Assembly (NCBI RefSeq): GCF_016907655.1
Contig: NZ_JAFBCL010000001.1
Location: 4,870,001 to 4,934,000, forward strand
Direction of reading: 5' to 3'
Length of the DNA: 64,000 bases
DNA from: Saccharothrix algeriensis
Lineage (GTDB): Bacteria > Actinomycetota > Actinomycetes > Mycobacteriales > Pseudonocardiaceae
Below are positions 52,608-60,422 of this stretch, one piece after another. Below the pieces are notes generated by a model. That model was not told where the DNA came from. It ran no database searches and saw nothing but the letters and a program-made list of their open reading frames with translations. Positions within the stretch are counted from its first letter, which is position 1. Each line of letters begins with the position of its first letter. The position numbers were made by a program, and so were the translations under genes.

Positions 52608-53708
52608 GTGGAAACCCGCCGGACGCCGCTGCACGCCGAGCACGAGGCGCTGGGCGCCCAGTTCACCGACTTCGCGGGCTGGCGGATGCCGTTGCGCTAC
52701 GACAGCGAGCTGGCCGAGCACCACGCGGTGCGCACCTCGGCGGGCCTGTTCGACCTGACCCACATGGGCGAGATCGTGCTGTCCGGCCCCGAGGCGGGCC
52801 GCGCGCTGGACCACGCCCTGGTCGGCGCGGCGTCGGCGATCGGGGAGGGCCGCGCCCGCTACACCATGATCTGCCAGGCCGACGGCGGCGTCATCGACGA
52901 CCTGATCGTCTACCGGACCGGCGAGCAGGAGTACCTGGTCGTCGCGAACGCCTCCAACGCCGCCGCCGTCTTCGCCGCGCTGACCGAGCGCGCGGCGGGC
53001 TTCGACACCAAGGTGGAGGACCGCTCGGTCGACTACGCGCTGCTGGCCGTGCAGGGCCCGGCGTCGACCGCGATCCTCGCCGGGCTGACCGACACCGACC
53101 TGTCGGCCGTGAAGTACTACGCCTCCTACCCGACCGAGGTGGCGGGCCGCCCCGCCCTGCTCGCCCGCACCGGCTACACCGGCGAGGACGGCTTCGAGCT
53201 GTTCCTCCAGCCCTCCGACGCGCCGCACGTGTGGCAGGCGCTGCTGGCGGCCGGCGAGCCGCACGCGCTGCGGCCGGCGGGCCTCGGCTGCCGCGACACG
53301 CTGCGCCTGGAGGCCGGGATGCCGCTGTACGGCAACGAGCTGAGCGCCGAGCGCACCCCGTACCACGCCAACCTGGGCCGCGTCGTCAAGCTCGACAAGC
53401 CCGAGGACTTCGTCGGCCGCGAAGCGCTCGCCGAGGTGGCGGAGCGGGGCCCGGACGCGAAGCTGGTGGGCCTGAAGACGGCGTCCCGCCGCGCGCCCCG
53501 GCACGGCTACCCGGTGCTCGACGAGTCCGGCGCGGTCGTCGGCGAGGTCACCAGCGGCGCGCTCTCGCCCACGCTGGGCTACTCGGTGGCCATGGCGTAC
53601 GTGACACCGGGCCACACCGGGCCCGGCACCCGACTGGCCGTCGACATCCGGGGCAAGCAGGAGCCCGTGGAGGTCGTCGCGCTGCCGTTCTACAAGCGAA
53701 ACTCGTAG
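52608..53708 (+). CDS. gcvT: Glycine cleavage system T protein (aminomethyltransferase)
   Basis: A 366-residue aminomethyltransferase that moves the methylene group from the aminomethyl-lipoyl H protein to tetrahydrofolate. Family blocks are GAQFTDFAGWRMPLRYDSEL, LFDLTHMGEI, ALLAVQGPAS, RTGYTGEDGFELF and LGCRDTLRLEAGMPLYGNEL. The GTG at 52608 (AGGGAGG upstream) gives the usual length; an ATG at 52527, also with GAGGAG upstream, would add 27 low-complexity residues. Controlled by the glycine riboswitch; cotranscribed with glyA. gcvH and gcvP are not in the window. Confidence 0.95.
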   Translation: METRRTPLHAEHEALGAQFTDFAGWRMPLRYDSELAEHHAVRTSAGLFDLTHMGEIVLSGPEAGRALDHALVGAASAIGEGRARYTMICQADGGVIDDLIVYRTGEQEYLVVANASNAAAVFAALTERAAGFDTKVEDRSVDYALLAVQGPASTAILAGLTDTDLSAVKYYASYPTEVAGRPALLARTGYTGEDGFELFLQPSDAPHVWQALLAAGEPHALRPAGLGCRDTLRLEAGMPLYGNELSAERTPYHANLGRVVKLDKPEDFVGREALAEVAERGPDAKLVGLKTASRRAPRHGYPVLDESGAVVGEVTSGALSPTLGYSVAMAYVTPGHTGPGTRLAVDIRGKQEPVEVVALPFYKRNS

Positions 53709-53717
53709 GGAGACCAC

Positions 53718-54983
53718 ATGTCCGAGCACTTCAACGACTCCCTCGCGGAGTTCGACCCGGAGGTCGCCGAGGCGGTCGCCGCCGAGTTGCGCCGGCAGCA
53801 GGGCACGCTGGAGATGATCGCCTCGGAGAACTTCACGCCGGTGTCGGTGCTGCAGGCGCAGGGTTCCGTGCTGACCAACAAGTACGCCGAGGGCTACCCC
53901 GGCCGGCGCTACTACGGCGGGTGCGAGCACGTCGACGTGATCGAGCGGTTGGCGATCTCCCGGGTGAAGGAGCTGTTCGGCGCGGGCTTCGCCAACGTGC
54001 AGCCGCACTCGGGCGCGCAGGCCAACGCCTCGGCCATGGCCGCCCTCATCCAGCCCGGCGACACCATCCTCGGGCTGAACCTGGCGCACGGCGGCCACCT
54101 GACGCACGGCATGAAGATCAACTTCTCCGGCCGGCTGTACAACGTGGTGCCCTACCACGTGTCCGACGCGGACGGCCTGGTGGACATGGCCGAGGTCGAG
54201 CGGCTGGCCGCCGAGCACCGGCCGAAGCTGATCGTCGCCGGCTGGTCGGCCTACCCCCGGCAGCTGGACTTCGCGCAGTTCCGCCGGGTCGCCGACGCGG
54301 TGGGCGCCTACCTGCTGGTGGACATGGCGCACTTCGCGGGCCTGGTCGCGGCCGGCCTGCACCCGAACCCGGTGCCGCACGCCCACGTCGTCACCACCAC
54401 CACGCACAAGACGCTCGGCGGCCCGCGCGGCGGCGTGATCCTGACCAACGACGCCGACCTCGCCAAGAAGATCAACTCGGCGGTGTTCCCCGGCCAGCAG
54501 GGCGGCCCGCTGGAGCACGTGATCGCGGGCAAGGCGGTGGCGTTCAAGCACGCGGCGTCGCCCGAGTTCGCCGACCGCCAGCGCCGCACCCTGGAGGGCG
54601 CGCGCATCCTGGCCGAGCGGCTGTCCCAGCCCGACGTGGCGGCGGCCGGCGCGAAGGTGCTGACCGGCGGCACGGACGTGCACCTGGTGCTGGTCGACCT
54701 GGCGGCGTCCGAACTGGACGGCAAGCAGGCCGAGGACCGCCTGCACGAGGTGGGCATCACCGTCAACCGCAACGCGGTCCCCAACGACCCGCGCCCGCCG
54801 ATGGTGACCTCCGGCCTGCGGATCGGCACGCCCGCGCTGGCCACCCGCGGCTTCGGCCCGGCGGACTTCGCGGAGGTCGCGGACATCATCGCGGCCACCC
54901 TCCAGGCCACGCCGGACCTCGCGGAGCTGCGCGCCCGGGTCGACGTCCTGGCGGCGAAGCACCCGCTGTACACCACCCTGTAA
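53718..54983 (+). CDS. glyA: Serine hydroxymethyltransferase
   Basis: A full-length (421 aa) PLP enzyme interconverting serine and glycine with tetrahydrofolate. It shows LEMIASENFTPVSVLQAQGS, NKYAEGYPGRRYYGGCEHVD, PHSGAQANASAMAAL and the PLP lysine in VTTTTHKTLGGPRGGVIL. It lies 9 bases after gcvT, so the glycine riboswitch should control it too. Glycine cleavage supplies the one-carbon unit, and SHMT uses it to turn a second glycine into serine. Confidence 0.97.
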   Translation: MSEHFNDSLAEFDPEVAEAVAAELRRQQGTLEMIASENFTPVSVLQAQGSVLTNKYAEGYPGRRYYGGCEHVDVIERLAISRVKELFGAGFANVQPHSGAQANASAMAALIQPGDTILGLNLAHGGHLTHGMKINFSGRLYNVVPYHVSDADGLVDMAEVERLAAEHRPKLIVAGWSAYPRQLDFAQFRRVADAVGAYLLVDMAHFAGLVAAGLHPNPVPHAHVVTTTTHKTLGGPRGGVILTNDADLAKKINSAVFPGQQGGPLEHVIAGKAVAFKHAASPEFADRQRRTLEGARILAERLSQPDVAAAGAKVLTGGTDVHLVLVDLAASELDGKQAEDRLHEVGITVNRNAVPNDPRPPMVTSGLRIGTPALATRGFGPADFAEVADIIAATLQATPDLAELRARVDVLAAKHPLYTTL

Positions 54984-54997
54984 GGGTTCTCCGGCAG

Positions 54998-55036
54998 CCG
55001 CGGTCCCCGGTCCCCGTCAGGGGCCGGGGACCGCGG
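54998..55036 (+). terminator. Terminator of gcvT-glyA
   Basis: CCGCGGTCCCCGG (54998-55010) pairs perfectly with 55024-55036; the loop can add CCCC/GGGG pairs. It starts 15 bases after the glyA stop. Confidence 0.85.
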
Positions 55037-55121
55037 CCGTCCGGCGCCGCCCGGTCGGCCCGGGGCGCGCCGCGCCGGGTGTCCGCCGTGCCGCGGCCGG
55101 ACGAGGCTTAGGGTGTGCTGC

Positions 55122-57179
55122 GTGGGCAACGACACCTCCTTCCCGCGCCAACAGGCGCGCACCCAGCGGTTCACCCTCGGGGCTCCGCGGACCTTCACCG
55201 TCGCACCCGACGGCGGCCACGTCTGCTTCCTGCGCACCGCCTCGGCCACCAGCCGGGCGAACGGGTTGTGGGTGTTCGACACCGCCACCCGCGCGGAGGA
55301 GCTGGTGGCGGACCCGGGCGCCCTGCTGACCGACCCGGAGGACCTGTCGCCGGAGGAGCGGGCGCGCCGCGAGCGCAGCCGGGAGCAGGCCGCGGGCATC
55401 GTCGGGTACGCCACGGACGCCGACGTGGCGCGGGCCGTGTTCGCCCTGTCCGGGCGGCTGTTCCTGGTCGAGCTCGCCACCGGCGCGGTGCGGGAGCTGC
55501 CCGCCGCCGGCAGCGCCGTCGACCCCCGGCTGGACCCGACCGGCCGCCGCGTCGGCTACGTCGCCGACGGCGCGCTGCACGTCGTGGACCTGGAGACCGG
55601 CCGGGACCGGGCGGTGGCCGAACCGGACGGCCCGGACGTCACGTGGGGCCTGGCCGAGTTCATCGCCGCCGAGGAGATGTCGCGGTTCCGGGGCTACTGG
55701 TTCTCCCCGGACGGCGAGCAGGTCCTCGCGGCGCGGGTGGACAACGGACCGGTGGCCCGCTGGCACATCGCCGACCCGGCCAACCCGGCGACCCCGGCCA
55801 CCGAGATCGCCTACCCGGCGGCGGGCACCGACAACGCGGTGGTCGAGCTCGCCGTCATCGGGCTGGACGGCAGCCGCACGCCGGTCGAGTGGGACCGGGC
55901 GGCCTTCCCGTACCTGGCGTCGGCGCACTGGTCGGCGCACGGCCGCCCGCTGCTGCAGGTGCAGTCCCGCGACCAGCGCCGCGTCCAGGTCCTCGCCGTG
56001 GGGCCCGACGGCGTCGAGGTGGTGGCCGACGACACCGACCCGCGCTGGTTGGAGATCGTCCCCGGCGCGCCGAGGTGGGCGCCCGGCGGCGAGCTGGTGC
56101 GGGTCCTGCCGAGGGACGGCGCGAACCGGTTGGTCGTGGGCGAGGAGTCGTGGACGCCGGACGGCTTCCAGGTGCGGTCGGTGGTCGACGTCGCCGACGA
56201 CGTGCTCGTCACCGCGTCCACCGACGACCCGACCCAGGTGCACGTCTACCGCGTCACGAAGGGCAGCGTCGAGCGTCTGTCCACAGAGGACGGCGTGCAC
56301 GGCGTGGCGCGCGGCGGCGACGTGCTGGTGCTGTCGTCCAGCGGCCTGGGGCACTTCGGGGCGAAGGTCACCGTGTCGAGCGGAGGGGAGATCGGCTCGT
56401 TCGCCGAGACCCCGGTGCTCACCCCGAACGTCCGGCTGCTGACCGTCGGCGAGCGGGACCTCCGGGCGGCGCTGCTGCTGCCCACCGGCCACACCAGGGG
56501 CACCAAGCTGCCCGTGCTGCTCGACCCGTACGGCGGGCCGCACGCCCAGCGCGTCCTGTCCGCCCGCAACGCCTACCTGGCCTCGCAGTGGTTGGCGGAC
56601 CAGGGGTTCGCCGTCCTCGTCGTGGACGGCCGCGGCACGCCCGGCCGCGGCCCCGAGTGGGAGCGGGCGATCGCGTTCGACTTCGCCGGCGCCACCCTGG
56701 AGGACCAGGTCGACGCGCTGCACGCCGTCGCCGCCCTGGAGGAAGACCTCGACCTCGGCCGCGTCGCCATCCGCGGCTGGTCCTACGGCGGCTACCTGTC
56801 CGCCCTGGCGGTGCTGCGCCGCCCGGACGTGTTCCACGCGGGCATCGCCGGCGCGCCGGTGACCGACTGGCGGCTCTACGACACCCACTACACCGAGCGC
56901 TACCTCGGCCACCCCGACGACGAGCCCGATGTGTACGACCGGAACTCGTTGATCGCCGACGCGCCGGAGCTGAAGCGCCCCTTGATGATCGTGCACGGCC
57001 TGGCCGACGACAACGTCGTGGCCGCGCACACCCTCCGGCTCTCCTCGGCCCTGCTGGCGGCGGGCCGCCCGCACACCGTGCTGCCGCTGTCCGGTGTCAC
57101 GCACATGACGCCGCAGGAACAGGTCGCGGAGAACCTGTTGCTGCTCCAGGTCGACTTCCTGAAGCGCTCGCTGGGCTGA
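55122..57179 (+). CDS. Dipeptidyl peptidase IV-like S9 serine peptidase
   Basis: A 685-residue S9B-type prolyl oligopeptidase-family enzyme. The N-terminal two thirds form a beta-propeller (DPP-IV N domain, with GLAEFIAAEEMSRFRGYWFS). The C-terminal alpha/beta hydrolase has the nucleophile in IRGWSYGGYLSALAVL, the Asp in VHGLADDNVV and the His in LSGVTHMTPQEQ. It probably removes X-Pro/Ala dipeptides from peptides. No signal peptide is seen, so it is probably cytoplasmic. I use the GTG at 55122; a GTG at 55113 would add three residues (two of them Cys). Confidence 0.92.
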   Translation: MGNDTSFPRQQARTQRFTLGAPRTFTVAPDGGHVCFLRTASATSRANGLWVFDTATRAEELVADPGALLTDPEDLSPEERARRERSREQAAGIVGYATDADVARAVFALSGRLFLVELATGAVRELPAAGSAVDPRLDPTGRRVGYVADGALHVVDLETGRDRAVAEPDGPDVTWGLAEFIAAEEMSRFRGYWFSPDGEQVLAARVDNGPVARWHIADPANPATPATEIAYPAAGTDNAVVELAVIGLDGSRTPVEWDRAAFPYLASAHWSAHGRPLLQVQSRDQRRVQVLAVGPDGVEVVADDTDPRWLEIVPGAPRWAPGGELVRVLPRDGANRLVVGEESWTPDGFQVRSVVDVADDVLVTASTDDPTQVHVYRVTKGSVERLSTEDGVHGVARGGDVLVLSSSGLGHFGAKVTVSSGGEIGSFAETPVLTPNVRLLTVGERDLRAALLLPTGHTRGTKLPVLLDPYGGPHAQRVLSARNAYLASQWLADQGFAVLVVDGRGTPGRGPEWERAIAFDFAGATLEDQVDALHAVAALEEDLDLGRVAIRGWSYGGYLSALAVLRRPDVFHAGIAGAPVTDWRLYDTHYTERYLGHPDDEPDVYDRNSLIADAPELKRPLMIVHGLADDNVVAAHTLRLSSALLAAGRPHTVLPLSGVTHMTPQEQVAENLLLLQVDFLKRSLG

Positions 57180-57185
57180 GGCACT

Positions 57186-57231
57186 CCGGCGGCCCGGGGC
57201 CGGTGGCGCAGCCACCACTCCGGGCCGCCGG
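57186..57231 (+). terminator. Terminator of the DPP-IV-like gene
   Basis: CCGGCGGCCCGG (57186-57197) pairs with 57220-57231; inside, GGTGGC/GCCACC (57202-57207 with 57211-57216) forms a second stem. It starts 7 bases after the stop, just before repeat copy 3. Confidence 0.8.
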
Positions 57232-57277
57232 TGCTCTTCACTCGTGGTTCCGCACGCCCCGTGCAGACCGGTGCCTT

Positions 57278-57688
57278 CGTGTTCTCCCCGTATGGCCTGC
57301 CCGGAGGGCTACCATGCTTTTCCTGGGGGTGCAAGCACGCTTTTCGCTTGCACCCCCAGGAAAAGCATGGTCGTCTTTGACAGGCCATGCGGGGAGAACA
57401 CGACCGCTCTTGCTCTTCCTCCTCCTTGGCGGCCTGCCCGTCCGGCGAGGACTCTTTTAAGCTCTTCAGCCTCGGGCGGTACAGCACCGGATCTCACCTG
57501 GATCGGTGCAGGTCAGAGGTATGAAGAGCGGCCGGGAGGCCCCCAAGGAGGAGGGAAGTGCGTCGTGTTCTCCCCGTACGACCTGCCGGAGGCAATCACG
57601 TTTGATCAGGGGCGTCAAGCGAAGAGCGTGCTTGACACCCCTGATCAAACGTGATTGGGCTGCGCCCAGGTCGTACGGGGAGAACACG
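57278..57688. repeat. Composite hairpin repeat element, copy 3 (units A3-B3-C3)
   Basis: Unit A3 (57278-57402) has a 22-bp outer stem and a perfect 26-bp inner stem (57311-57336 with 57346-57371). Unit B3 has a 14-bp outer stem with one mismatch (57422-57435 with 57537-57550), inner arms CTCTTCA/TGAAGAG and an internal GCACCG/CGGTGC hairpin. Unit C3 (57564-57688) has a perfect outer stem and a 26-bp inner stem (57595-57620 with 57630-57655) with one C-A pair. Compared with copy 1, C3 shows paired compensating changes. It lies between the convergent DPP-IV-like and speE genes, each of which also has its own terminator. Confidence 0.92.
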
Positions 57689-57698
57689 AGGCACACGG

Positions 57699-57775
57699 CT
57701 GCGCTGAACAGCGCCGCCGCGCGGAGCGCGGCCTGAGGCGAAAGCTGAAGCGCCGCCGCGCGGGGCGCGGCGAAT
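57699..57775. repeat. About 39-bp tandem repeat tail of repeat copy 3
   Basis: Two units of the GCGCCGCCGCGC...GCGCGGC type joined by AAAGCTGAAGC follow unit C3, matching the tail after copy 1 (31404-31530). Confidence 0.7.
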
Positions 57776-57808
57776 GGGCAAAGCCGTGCCGGCGCGACCG
57801 AACCGAAA

Positions 57809-57843
57809 AGGCCGCTTCCGTTGCGCTGCAACGGAAGCGGCCT
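57809..57843 (-). terminator. Rho-independent terminator of the polyamine operon
   Basis: A 16-bp perfect stem (57809-57824 with 57828-57843) has a 3-base loop. Read leftward it is followed by a TTTT tract, a classical intrinsic terminator, 13 bases past the speE stop. Confidence 0.92.
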
Positions 57844-57855
57844 CTTCGGCGGGAG

Positions 57856-58698
57856 TTACGCCAGCGACTGGCGCACCTGGTAGGGCGGGATCGAGTTGCC
57901 CAGCAAGGCCAGGTCGTCGATCGTCTCCGGGCGGTACCCGCAGGAGGGCAGCCGCTCGGTCATCAGGGCGGTCGGGTCGGCGACCTCGTCGGCCCGACCG
58001 AACAGGTACGCCCACTCGTGCTCGTCCGAGCCGTAGTAGGCGACCGTGTCGAACACGTCGTTGAACCGCTGCCAGGAACGGATCAGCGTGCTGTTGCGCC
58101 ACATGGTCTGGCACCCGGCCTGGGTCACCACCACGCCGCCCGGCGTCAGCAGGGCCTTGCACATGCGCAGGAACTCCTCGCCGTACAAGCGGTTGTGCTG
58201 CGCTTCCTCCTCGCGCTCGTCCGGCAGGTCCACCAGGACGATGTCGTACCGCTCGGAGGTGGTGCGGATGTGCTCCCAGCCGTCGGTGTAGCGCACGCGG
58301 ACGGGGCCTTCGCCCTTCTCCGCCGCGGCCAGCTCCTCCGGCGTGTAGCCGTACGGGAGGTGTTCCGCGCACAGCTTCACGGCTTCTTCGTCGATGTCGA
58401 TGTGGTCGACGGCGGTCGCGCCCGCCGCCACCGCCATCTGGCACACCACGCCCTCGCTCGACCCGATGACGAGCACGCGCTCGACGCGGTCGGCGAGCAG
58501 CAGCGCCGGGACCATCAGCGCCTCGTGGTAGGTCAGCTGGCTGAACTCGGTGCTCTGCCGGTCGTCGTCGCAGAACAGCGACAACCCCTGCGCGGTGCGG
58601 GCGATCACCAGGTGCTGGTACTTCGTCCGCGTGTCGACGACCACGTCCTCGACGTCCCAGAGCCTGGTCAGACCGGCCGCGAGCGGTTCGCGGATCAC
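57856..58698 (-). CDS. speE: Spermidine synthase-like aminopropyltransferase
   Basis: A 280-residue member of the spermidine synthase family, which transfers an aminopropyl group from decarboxylated AdoMet to an amine such as putrescine. Visible are YQHLVIARTAQGLSLFCDDD, RQSTEFSQLTYHEALMVPAL, the nucleotide loop VLVIGSSEGVV, DHIDIDEEAV and IVLVDLPDE with the catalytic Asp. The loop is usually GGGDGG; here it is GSSEGV, so specificity may differ. The ATG overlaps the speD stop by 4 bases (ATGA). Confidence 0.88.
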   Translation of the reverse strand: MIREPLAAGLTRLWDVEDVVVDTRTKYQHLVIARTAQGLSLFCDDDRQSTEFSQLTYHEALMVPALLLADRVERVLVIGSSEGVVCQMAVAAGATAVDHIDIDEEAVKLCAEHLPYGYTPEELAAAEKGEGPVRVRYTDGWEHIRTTSERYDIVLVDLPDEREEEAQHNRLYGEEFLRMCKALLTPGGVVVTQAGCQTMWRNSTLIRSWQRFNDVFDTVAYYGSDEHEWAYLFGRADEVADPTALMTERLPSCGYRPETIDDLALLGNSIPPYQVRQSLA

Positions 58699-59105
58699 GC
58701 TTTCTCCTCACCGATGAGCGCGGGGACCCGGGTGCCCCGGCTGATCATGTCCGTCCGTGCGGACTCAGCTCCCAGCGCGTCGGCCAGCAACTGCACCGCG
58801 AGCGCGGGTTTGGCACGAGTGCCGCAGGTGAACACGTCCACGAACACCGCCCCGACCTCGGGGTAGGTGTGGATGGACGCGTGCGACTCCGACAGCAGGG
58901 CCAGCACGGTGACCCCCTGCGGCTCGAACTGCTTGGAGACCACCTCCAACACCGTGGCATCAGCCTGGGTGAGCGCTTCGCCGAGCGCGTGGCGCAGGAA
59001 CTGCTCGTCGTCGAGCAGTTCGGGGCTCACGCCGTGCAGTTCGGCGAGCACGTGCTGTCCTGCGAACAAGCCAACCGGCTCGGGTTCGCACGGGAGTTCG
59101 GACAT
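58695..59105 (-). CDS. speD: S-adenosylmethionine decarboxylase proenzyme (prokaryotic class 1B type)
   Basis: A 136-residue proenzyme that self-cleaves to generate its pyruvoyl group and decarboxylates AdoMet to supply the aminopropyl donor. The cleavage site and flanking residues are clear in LLSESHASIHTYPEVG (cleavage between Glu and Ser), and the catalytic Cys region is FTCGTRAKPALAV. I chose the ATG at 59105. It is translationally coupled to speE. Confidence 0.95.
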   Translation of the reverse strand: MSELPCEPEPVGLFAGQHVLAELHGVSPELLDDEQFLRHALGEALTQADATVLEVVSKQFEPQGVTVLALLSESHASIHTYPEVGAVFVDVFTCGTRAKPALAVQLLADALGAESARTDMISRGTRVPALIGEEKA

Positions 59106-59160
59106 CAATCACTCCAAACATCTTCAGGAGGGGTCGTGCGTCTGACAGGCAGGGGCGCGC

Positions 59161-60348
59161 TCATCGCACGCAGTAGGTGGCCAACGGCTCGAAACCGTTG
59201 AAGGCCACGGAGGAATAGCTCGCGGTGTACGCGCCGGCGCACAGCAGGTCCACGTGGTCGCCCGCCCGCAGGTCCAGCGGCAGGTGGTAGCAGGTGTCCT
59301 GGTACAGCACGTCGTCCGCGTCGCACGTCGGACCGGCGATCACCACCGGGCCGGTCGGGCCGTCGTCCAGCGGGGCGCCGTCGCGGCTGGTGCGCAACGG
59401 GTACGCGATCGCCTCGCCCTCGGTCTCGGCGAGCCCGCCGTAGCGGCCGATGTCGAGGAACACCCAGCGGCGCTCGTCCGCGTAGGACTTCCTGGCCACC
59501 AGCACGACCTCCGAGCGCAGCACCCCGGACTCGGCGACGACCGCGCGCCCCGGCTCGACCATCACCCGCGGCCGGAAGTCCCCGAAGTGGCGGGAGACCG
59601 AGGCGGTGATGGCGGCGGCGTACTCGGCCAGCGGCGGCAGCGGGTCCAGGTAGCCCGCGGGCAGCCCGCCGCCGAGGTTCACGGTGGTCAGGTCCAGGCC
59701 CTCGGCGCGCAGCTTCAGGGTGATCGCGGCGGCGTCGGCGATCGCCGCGTCCCAGCCGTGGGGGTCCAGCTGCTGCGACCCGGCGTGGAAGGCCACGCCC
59801 AGCGGCGCCAGGCCGAGGTCGGCCGCGAGCCGCAGCAGGTCCGCCGCCATCTCCGGTGCGCAGCCGAACTTCTTGCCGAACGGGTAGGTGGAACCCTTGC
59901 TGTCGACCACGATCCGCAGCATCACCGCCGAGCCCGGCGCGTGCCGGGCGACCGTGCGCACGTCGTGCTCGCTGTCGGACACGAACAACCGCACTCCGCG
60001 CTCGTGCGCGTACGCGACGTCGCGGGCCTTCTTGATGGGGTTGCTGTAGGAGATCACCGCGGGAGCGGCGCCTCGGGCCAGGCACAGGTCGATCTCCTGC
60101 GGGCTGGCGACGTCGAAGCTCGCCCCCTCGGCGGCCAGCAGGCCGACCACCTCGGGCGTCGGGTTCGCCTTCACCGCGTAGAAGATCCCCGCGCCGGGGA
60201 GCGCGTCGCGGATCGCGGTGAACCGGTCGCGCACCGTGGGCAGGTCGATGACCAGGCAGGGCGTGCCGGGTTGCTCATGGTCCAGGAAACGACGAATACG
60301 AGCTGTTGCCTCGTGGTGGAGCCGTCGGCCGGCAAAGCTCGTCTTCAT
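59161..60348 (-). CDS. Ornithine decarboxylase-type (fold III) PLP decarboxylase
   Basis: A 395-residue alanine-racemase-fold decarboxylase. The PLP lysine is in GIFYAVKANPTPEVV, the glycine loop is VNLGGGLPAGY and the active-site Cys/Asp are in GPTCDADDVLYQDT, a pattern matching ornithine (or ornithine/lysine) decarboxylase rather than diaminopimelate decarboxylase. It would make putrescine, the acceptor for the next two gene products. The ATG is at 60348. It lies 55 bases upstream of speD, giving a complete putrescine-to-spermidine pathway in one leftward operon. Confidence 0.93.
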   Translation of the reverse strand: MKTSFAGRRLHHEATARIRRFLDHEQPGTPCLVIDLPTVRDRFTAIRDALPGAGIFYAVKANPTPEVVGLLAAEGASFDVASPQEIDLCLARGAAPAVISYSNPIKKARDVAYAHERGVRLFVSDSEHDVRTVARHAPGSAVMLRIVVDSKGSTYPFGKKFGCAPEMAADLLRLAADLGLAPLGVAFHAGSQQLDPHGWDAAIADAAAITLKLRAEGLDLTTVNLGGGLPAGYLDPLPPLAEYAAAITASVSRHFGDFRPRVMVEPGRAVVAESGVLRSEVVLVARKSYADERRWVFLDIGRYGGLAETEGEAIAYPLRTSRDGAPLDDGPTGPVVIAGPTCDADDVLYQDTCYHLPLDLRAGDHVDLLCAGAYTASYSSVAFNGFEPLATYCVR

Positions 60349-60422
60349 CTCGCTAGGGGTCCCCCTCCGCAACCGCGTGCTGGCACGGCGGTCCACTCTA
60401 GGCGGTCCCGGTGAAGAAAGCG

